Below, in pieces: positions 58,297-64,000 of a stretch of DNA of 64,000 bases; position 1 is the first letter of the stretch, and each line of letters starts with the position of its first letter. Origin of the DNA: Moniliella sp. 'wahieum' (lineage: Eukaryota; Basidiomycota; Moniliellomycetes; Moniliellales; Moniliellaceae); assembly GCA_003971905.1 (NCBI GenBank), contig RSEE01000029.1, positions 496,001-560,000 of the forward strand. Direction: 5' to 3'. The notes beneath the pieces are model-generated. The model worked only from the letters and a program-made list of their open reading frames with translations. It was not told where the DNA came from and did no database searches. Made by a program: the position numbers and the translations under genes.

Positions 58297-58940
58297 ATGA
58301 CCGCCACCACCCCTGCCCCCGCCCCGGCCGCGGCCCCTGCACCCGCCGCGGCACAAGCCCCGCCCCCGATGCTCAACCGCGACCTGGCCATCAAGAGCGT
58401 AGAGCACGCCCAGACGTATTACAACATCCTCGAGGCCATGCCAGGCCACAAAGTCCACCTCACCCGCTTTGACGATGATCTCTACCGCGACTTTCTCGAG
58501 GCCTTCCCGGAGCTCGCTCCTCCACCCAGGGCGAGGAGACTGCGGACCCCGTCAGCACCATCACTGAGTTTTCCGTCAAAAGCCCCGAGGCTCAGCCCAA
58601 GTGGCAGGCCTTGGCGGCCAAGTACGCCGACAAGAGTACGTCCCCCCCTGTGTCTTCTTTTTGGGGTTTTGTTTCCCACACGACCTCCCCCCCCCTGCTG
58701 CTCCCCCACTAATCCGGTTCTGTTTCCCGTACCAGTTTCTGGGCTGCGCGATGGCACTCTGATCCGCAACAATGTCAACCAAGAGTACACCAGACCAACA
58801 CCATGTTCCTCTGGCGCATCCAGTTCTACTGCTACGAGATTGCTCGCAACCGTCGCGGGCTGAATGACTGGATTTTCGTCAAGGAGCAGCAAAATAAGAA
58901 CAAGGTATGTACTTCTCCTCTGGACCCCCGATCCCTATGA
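58297..58940 (+). CDS. PBDC1/YPL225W homologue, eEF1A chaperone family
   Basis: The yeast homologue YPL225W (Chp1) is a ribosome-linked chaperone that helps eEF1A fold. The start at 58297 opens an Ala/Pro-rich N-terminus (MTATTPAPAPAAAP). The family core then reads LAIKSVEHAQTYYNILEAMP, VHLTRFDDDLYRDFLEAFPE, PEAQPKWQALAAKYADK, intron 58636-58735 (GTACGT), ISGLRDGTLIRNN and MFLWRIQFYCYEIARNRRGL. It matches the human PBDC1 order KLTKVDDQIYSEF, GTLLRLD, RIQFFAIEIARNREG. It ends near NDWIFVKEQQNKNK. GTATGT after that Lys may be another donor, or the frame runs on to TGA 58938-58940, so the end is uncertain. Frame slips sit at about 58523 and at 58790, where ACCAG lacks one C of the expected ACCCAG. 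Confidence 0.85.
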
Positions 58941-61068
58941 GAACGGGCATTGGAGCGATCGGCGCCCGAGTCATCGAGCAAGTGCACAGCAGGAAAGGAG
59001 ACGGGTTGTGCCTTTCCTCTCTCTGTAGGCGCTGAACATTGAACCCTCAAAAGGGGGGCCATGCCAAAGCGCAAGGAACATCGAATGTGCGATCGGGAGC
59101 TAACTGTGGTTGCGTTTTCCAGGCCAAATCGTCTTGAAAGTCTGCCTGAACCTCTTTTTTTCCGACCCATGCATGGACAGCAATGGTATATTTCTTCTTC
59201 TGCTTCTCTGCCTATGCGCGGGCGATTTGGTGCATGGGTCGGCACGGCACCCCTCCCTGCTCGTGTGTTATGTCGGCCCCGTGGCCTGAAGAGCTGGGTC
59301 GTCAACGCGCCAGCCATGATGTCCTGCTTTTGCAGACCAAAATGACTTTTGAACAAGGCAGTCTTTTGGGTGTTTGTATGCAGTTAGCAAAAGTAACGGT
59401 GTGCGACCGTTTTGCTGTACATATAGCACAGTCGAGGTGTTGCGGCGCACTAGGGATCGATAGTCCCAGTAAGGAGGGGCGTGCAGATCAGAAGGACTCT
59501 CAGATCTCAGATCTCATAGAGATAAAGTCTACCACGTTTGCTATCAAAGCGCTAGGAACCCCCTGCCCCCACCCTATCCACCTTCGAGGGCAGCGAAGAA
59601 GAGCGGCGGAATTAACGCGTAGCGGTAATGATTAATGACATGTGGCATGTGACATGTGACATGCATAGTGAGGGATGTGGCTTTTGAAATTTGAACCGCC
59701 TGATTACTAGAAAGAGCAGGATCAGATCGATCTTCATCAAGTACCGAGGCCCTACCTAATCGAATCATCGGTAATCGACGTAAAAGATATAAGTCGATCA
59801 AGTCTTGTAGCTTGAAGCTTATAGCTTGAAGCTTGAAGCTACAAGCTGCGAGGTGCACCTTGCAAGTTCTCAAAGCGCTGGTGGCCAGAGAATTGGGTTG
59901 CGGTCAAGTCAAGCTCACAGTCTGCCTCAGAGGCTCGTGGGGAAGGTACAGATAAGCGAGAAGCAAGCGTAACGCGTAAGTTGTGCCGCACGCGGTACCT
60001 GTGTGACATGTGATGGATTGTCGCCCTATCAAGCTTCAAGCTTCAAGGTATGGGTTTATCAATCATTGATGATCGATGATGCATGATGCATTGCCGAATT
60101 ATCGAGTGCGGAGCATCCTGTAGTCGGTTCGAATATGAAATCTTTGGGCAGGTCATCGATAGCCTTGCCATGTGGTATAGCACTGTGCGGACGTGGCTGC
60201 TGCTGTGTGGCAGGCTGTGGCCTGCTGCGCCCGGCCACCCGCTCGACCCTTCTGGGAGGGCCGGTGAATATTGAATCGATGGAATCGAGTACCGAACGCA
60301 CGGAATACATACAGCGCAGTGGGAATGGAACCAAAGGTTATGATCGATGATCGATGATCTGAGTCTGACATCGATGAGATGCAAATAAATTAACCACAAC
60401 TGAGACGCAGGCACCTAAGCGCTGCGTACTGCGCGGCTGATTGCAGTCTAGTGCCTGCCCCGCTGAGTGGGCGCGCGCCCTGCTGGGGCGCTGGACTGCT
60501 GTGGTATCCAGCTGTGTTTCCCAGTGCCTCATCGGAAGATTTACGTACGAATCACCCTACCGCCCAAGGGCGTGCTAGCAGAAGAAAGTGCCCGAGGGCG
60601 AGTGCCGAGGGACTGGCATCTTGGTCAGGCCCCGTACGAGGCTTCCCGGAGTGTGTCCCTGTGCGGCGGAAGGAGGGTGGAATTGCCCGTGATACGGGGA
60701 TGCAAGGCGTGCGCCACAATCACTTCGGTGGCAGGTGGCGTTTTGTCTTCTTTGTTCCGTCGCACAGATCCAGCGCATCATGCATCGTCACCATCATCAT
60801 CATCATCATCCATCCAGCTATCAAGCTATCATTCACGTTCAGTCCCCCTAGCCTAGCAGTAGCTTGCCCGGCGACGGACGGACCAGTCGCAGCCACTGGC
60901 GGCTAGTCTCTTCGCTAGCCAATCAGTCAGCGCTGCGCCACTCAGCCGCTCAGCGTCCGTTTTCATGCATCATGCATCATGGCTGAACGTTGAACCTCCC
61001 TCAGATCTGGCCTCGACCAGCAATGGCAACATGCGCGCCTCCTGACCACCCCCCCACCATCTTGAGGT
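58941..61068. other. 2.1-kb gene-poor stretch
   Basis: No gene I can support. ORFs of 90-175 codons occur on both strands without recognisable domains. CATGTGACATGTGACATGC words lie at 59638-59662, AAGCTT clusters at 59803-59850 and 60030-60046, and GATCGATGAT words at 60062-60085 and 60338-60376. CATCATCATCATC runs at 60789-60812. Confidence 0.5.
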
Positions 61069-62625
61069 ATGAGCGTCATACCTCATCATCCCATCGCCGT
61101 TGCTGGCCCCAGCGCCAGCTTTGTACGGCAGGATGTCTTTCATCTCATGCTGGACTACAACATGTACGCCTCTGCCTTGCTGGGCATTGTCGCCTGGGAT
61201 TATCTTGTGACCCTCAAGGATGAGATCAACATGTACCGCCATCGCGGTCCCAAACTCATCTTGATCCCCTTCTTGACCGCTCGCTACGGCACCCTCGCGG
61301 CCGTAGTGACCAACCTAGTTCAGCTTCGCAATGGCCTGTGGCTCTCTCCCCGCGAATGCTACAACACTGGACGCAGCATTGTCTTCCTCGGCATCATTAT
61401 TACTGCAGCCACAAGCGCCATCTTTGTCCTGCGCACCTACGTCATCTGGCATCGGTCCAACTGGGTCCTGGGCGTGCTTTCCTTGTTGTGGGCGGCTCAG
61501 TTGGCTGGTACGCTAGCTGTCGGCAACGGGATCCGGCCTGCGGTGGTACCAGAGGAAGACAATATGTGCATGATGCTCATGCCACACCGCCACATCTCAT
61601 GGGTCATTTATGCAGTGAACATGATCTTCGACGCGCTCATTCTTATCTTGGCCCTCGCTGCGTTGTTGAACCCGTTCAACCCCATGATTAACAGCCACGC
61701 CGGCAGTTCCGATAATGGTGCCTTGCCTAGTCCTCAGCCTCATCGCAAGCGATCCTCAACCATTCTGTCTCGGTGGATGGGTGCGTTCCGACCGTCGCTC
61801 CAGATGCATCGAATCCAAGCTAGGTTTTTAACGGAAGGGTTTGTCTTCTTTTTTTGCGCCCTGCTGGTCAACTTGATCAACACCTTATTCCTCACCATCG
61901 GCGGTTCTTGGGCTTACGCCAATATCAACACTACCGCTGCCATCGCAGTCACTGGCATGTGTGCTGGCCGAACTGTTCTGATCAAGCTCGCCCTTGATAT
62001 TCCCACGCGAAAGTCGTCTACCACCCCACCCTGGCCTTCATCCCAGGCCACTGGTGTCTCCAACCCCGATGCCGACATGCCACACTCCCACCACTTCCCC
62101 CCAGTCCAAATTGAAACCGTCACGACGCAGACGGCCGACCAGCTCGATGGATATGAAGCCAAGTCTGGCTCCCCCCTGCCTTCAAGTGGATTGAATTCGA
62201 AACTCACACCCCTCTCGGTTGTTGATGCTTCCGATTGGGCTGTAGAGGACACTGGCAGCATCCACTCCACTGGCGAAGGAACCCCGAATTACCCCCGCTT
62301 GCGGGGCGGTTACCGCGTCCCCTCTCTCAACTCAGTGCATGCTGCAATGGCGAATGGAACGTTGGGCTTTTCGCATTCGCGAGAGGATCTGGGATCACCC
62401 CCTACAGGCGGAGAACAGGACCATCCCCTCTCTTCCCCGTCCCAACCCAATACGCATACCCCCACTCCGCCCTCCGGCAGTCCCACCCACGATGTCCATC
62501 CCCCCGAGCGTCCGACAGGAGCGGCTGCTCTCACCCCGCAGCTTTTCTCTCCGCTTGACTTTACCCCATCAAAACCCAGCGAGGATGTAGAAGTGATACG
62601 CGACCCTTTACGTCAAAGCAGTTGA
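61069..62625 (+). CDS. DUF6533 seven-TM membrane protein
   Basis: An intact 518-codon frame with no intron. The N-terminal DUF6533 signature is LLGIVAWDYLVTLKDEINMY (about residues 39-58). Further TM segments follow: LILIPFLTARYGTLAAVVTN, RSIVFLGIIITAATSAIFVL, VLGVLSLLWAAQLAGTLAVG, WVIYAVNMIFDALILILALA, GFVFFFCALLVNLINTLFLT and AAIAVTGMCAGRTVLIKLAL. The C-terminal 180 residues are hydrophilic and rich in Ser, Pro and Thr. Proteins of this type are numerous in Agaricomycotina, and no function is established for them. The start at 61069 (MSVIPHHPIAVAGPS) is the first ATG in frame. An upstream leader with CATCATGCATCATGG words precedes it. Confidence 0.9.
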   Translation: MSVIPHHPIAVAGPSASFVRQDVFHLMLDYNMYASALLGIVAWDYLVTLKDEINMYRHRGPKLILIPFLTARYGTLAAVVTNLVQLRNGLWLSPRECYNTGRSIVFLGIIITAATSAIFVLRTYVIWHRSNWVLGVLSLLWAAQLAGTLAVGNGIRPAVVPEEDNMCMMLMPHRHISWVIYAVNMIFDALILILALAALLNPFNPMINSHAGSSDNGALPSPQPHRKRSSTILSRWMGAFRPSLQMHRIQARFLTEGFVFFFCALLVNLINTLFLTIGGSWAYANINTTAAIAVTGMCAGRTVLIKLALDIPTRKSSTTPPWPSSQATGVSNPDADMPHSHHFPPVQIETVTTQTADQLDGYEAKSGSPLPSSGLNSKLTPLSVVDASDWAVEDTGSIHSTGEGTPNYPRLRGGYRVPSLNSVHAAMANGTLGFSHSREDLGSPPTGGEQDHPLSSPSQPNTHTPTPPSGSPTHDVHPPERPTGAAALTPQLFSPLDFTPSKPSEDVEVIRDPLRQSS

Positions 62626-62879
62626 TCTGTTCATTATCGAGACCCTACTAATTGTTTTCTGTCCTTACTTCAACCCTCTCATGTCACTGTGCACTGCACT
62701 TCCTTGTCACATGGTGTTTTACTTTATTCATGTACCGAGTTGCCATTCGTTCTCTGTGCTGTATACAAACCCTTCTCGTCCACTTATAGTAGGAGATAAC
62801 CACGGTTCAGCCTCTAAACATGCCAGCGCCGCATTAACCAGCTGTCGATTTTTCAAGGTCGAATGATATGGATGTGAGA

Positions 62880-63554
62880 TCATACAGAAATAGGGGATCG
62901 ATACGATAGCGGATTCAATTCGTCTCGAGGCATGGCCTGGTTTCCAGGACTGAACCTACCGGGATACCACAGGCTCAGCGGCCAATGTGGTCTGGTGTTC
63001 ATCTCATTCGAGCTGTTAAACTTAAGAGATCGGCTTTGGTCCTGGGGATTGACAAAAGCCGAGACAACAGGCTGCTCCATCAACACGGGATCAACGACGT
63101 CAGCAACGCTGTCGATGGTGACCACAACCTGTGTGAAATGATAGACATGGTCTCTACCTGCTGCCACACTTTGTTGGGCGACTGGTCTCAGACCAGTGAC
63201 TAGTGACCGCAGAACTGACGATTCATTGGGAGTGTGTTGCGCACTACTACGGATCCTTCGCTTGTAGCACCCCTCGACGTACACCGGCTCCATTTCTCTG
63301 TCCTGATCGTGTTGTAGTAACTTGATTGTTACCCATTCCCCCGGCCTATTTCCATCAACTAGCCAAGTTCTTGCCCTTAGTTTGTGCACTATCATAGCGT
63401 CCCACAGACTGCTGTTCACTGTTGACACTATAGATGCGGGACTGACATCCCTACTATGAAAACAAAGGAGTAGCAGCAGTAGAACAATCGTGAGGCGTGT
63501 TGCGGAAAAGAGACTCGAAGAAAGAAGCAAAAAGGGTATAAAAGCTGGGAGCAT
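62880..63554 (-). CDS. Hypothetical ORF with hydrophobic N-terminus
   Basis: A 224-codon frame that begins MLPAFIPFLLLSSSLFSATR and then has LTIVLLLLLLCFHSRD, which could be a signal anchor. The rest is hydrophilic, without repeats or a domain I recognise (VDGNRPGEWVTIKLLQHDQD, FTQVVVTIDSVADVVD). It starts 80 bases after the stop of the MFS transporter on the same strand and could equally be chance or part of that gene's 3' UTR. I rate it as doubtful. Confidence 0.25.
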   Translation of the reverse strand: MLPAFIPFLLLSSSLFSATRLTIVLLLLLLCFHSRDVSPASIVSTVNSSLWDAMIVHKLRARTWLVDGNRPGEWVTIKLLQHDQDREMEPVYVEGCYKRRIRSSAQHTPNESSVLRSLVTGLRPVAQQSVAAGRDHVYHFTQVVVTIDSVADVVDPVLMEQPVVSAFVNPQDQSRSLKFNSSNEMNTRPHWPLSLWYPGRFSPGNQAMPRDELNPLSYRSPISV

Positions 63555-63633
63555 TAGTGCGAGGCCTGGGGATCGTTTGGAGAGGACCCAACCAAGATCT
63601 GCGTAAGTAGGGACAAAACAAAATGCGGGCCGA

Positions 63634-64000
63634 TCAGGCTTGTTCGACCTCGGAGGCAATGGACTTGCGCTCCTCCAGGTCCGACACCATTTGGTTGTCG
63701 ATGTGGGTGGCGATTTTGGAGCGTGCCCTGAGGCGAGGCCCCCAAGCAAGAAGGATAAAGGGAATTGCACCCAAGATAGTTGCAATGGCCGCCAAGATGG
63801 AAGAAGAATATTGTGGCTCCCAGCCGCCGTTGTGGGTGTGATACATCACCCACCCAAACAGCGGGAACGATCCAGCAGCCAAGTTGCGCAAAAGGGAGAC
63901 AGCGGCAATCGCACTACTGCTACTGGCCTCGTAGGCATCGCTAAGATACTCAAACGACGCAATGTAGATCAAGGCGGCGCCAAATTGGCAGAAGCCGAAT
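63634..64000 (-). CDS. MFS transporter, C-terminal part (5' end outside the window)
   Basis: The frame is open to the window edge (FGFCQFGAALIYIASFEYLS). It matches the end of a drug or polyamine proton antiporter (DHA1-like) with YLSDAYEASSSSAIAAVSLL, then RNLAAGSFPLFGWVMYHT, and a last TM AIATILGAIPFILLAWGPRL. The short cytosolic tail ends ERKSIASEVEQA. These are TM11-TM12 of a 12-TM transporter. The motif Y-x-x-D-A-Y-x-x-x-A-x-S and the final GP-x-LRARS are typical of the group. Substrate unknown. Confidence 0.85.
   Translation of the reverse strand, partial: FGFCQFGAALIYIASFEYLSDAYEASSSSAIAAVSLLRNLAAGSFPLFGWVMYHTHNGGWEPQYSSSILAAIATILGAIPFILLAWGPRLRARSKIATHIDNQMVSDLEERKSIASEVEQA

Noticed and set aside
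60062-60376. Repeated GATCGATGAT words considered as a CRISPR-like array
   Set aside because: No regular spacers and no repeat of 20 bases or more; just palindromic word clusters, in a eukaryote.

Overview
The window reads as nuclear DNA from a GC-rich fungus, most likely a basidiomycete. The pointers are short introns (mostly 50-130 bases) with CTAAC-type branch sites, a DUF6533 membrane protein of the kind common in Agaricomycotina, a CAL-A type secreted lipase, a class II DYRK kinase, a Zn2Cys6 regulator, and an intron-bearing tRNA-Ser(CGA). I cannot name the genus from sequence alone.

Layout, left to right: a Zn2Cys6 transcription factor (-), a gene-poor stretch, a doubtful WD40-like gene (-), a CENP-P/Ctf19-like candidate (+), complex I 75-kDa subunit (+), homoserine O-acetyltransferase (+), ESCRT-III VPS24 (-), an ADCK1/MCP2-type ABC1 kinase (+), ALG2 mannosyltransferase (+), a DENN-domain protein (-), a protein that appears to hold four dynein-light-chain-like domains in tandem (+), a secreted lipase (+), a four-TM MARVEL-like protein (+), tRNA-Ser, a DUF2828/vWA protein (-), a single-TM LEA_2-like protein (+), a large DYRK kinase (+), S-(hydroxymethyl)glutathione dehydrogenase (+), GDP-mannose transporter VRG4 (-), a PBDC1/YPL225W homologue (+), a DUF6533 membrane protein (+), a doubtful small ORF (-) and the 3' end of an MFS transporter (-) cut by the window edge. 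Most are unrelated housekeeping genes, not an operon or cluster. ALG2 and VRG4 both serve glycosylation (ER and Golgi). VPS24, ADCK1 and NDUFS1 serve endosomes and mitochondria. VPS24/ADCK1 and VRG4/PBDC1 are head-to-head pairs with 450-570 bases between start codons.

Three window-wide properties stand out. First, many strongly conserved genes change reading frame once or several times, and where the expected protein is clear the break sits in a homopolymer. This looks like uncorrected sequencing indels, not pseudogenes, so many coordinates below are spans over several frames. Second, the 5' splice sites are mostly GTACGT or GTGCGT, with C at +4, and no GTAAGT. Third, hexanucleotide repeats are translated into dipeptide tails (Ser-His, Asp-Pro, Ser-Ala, Ser-Gly) near the C-termini of several unrelated proteins. 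Intergenic DNA is full of short palindromic words (AAGCTT, AGTACT, CCTCAGG, ATCGAT, GGTTACC) in small tandem clusters.

The best candidate for something undescribed is the four-fold dynein-light-chain-like gene at 27858-30069, which also carries a TQT motif of the type LC8 light chains bind.
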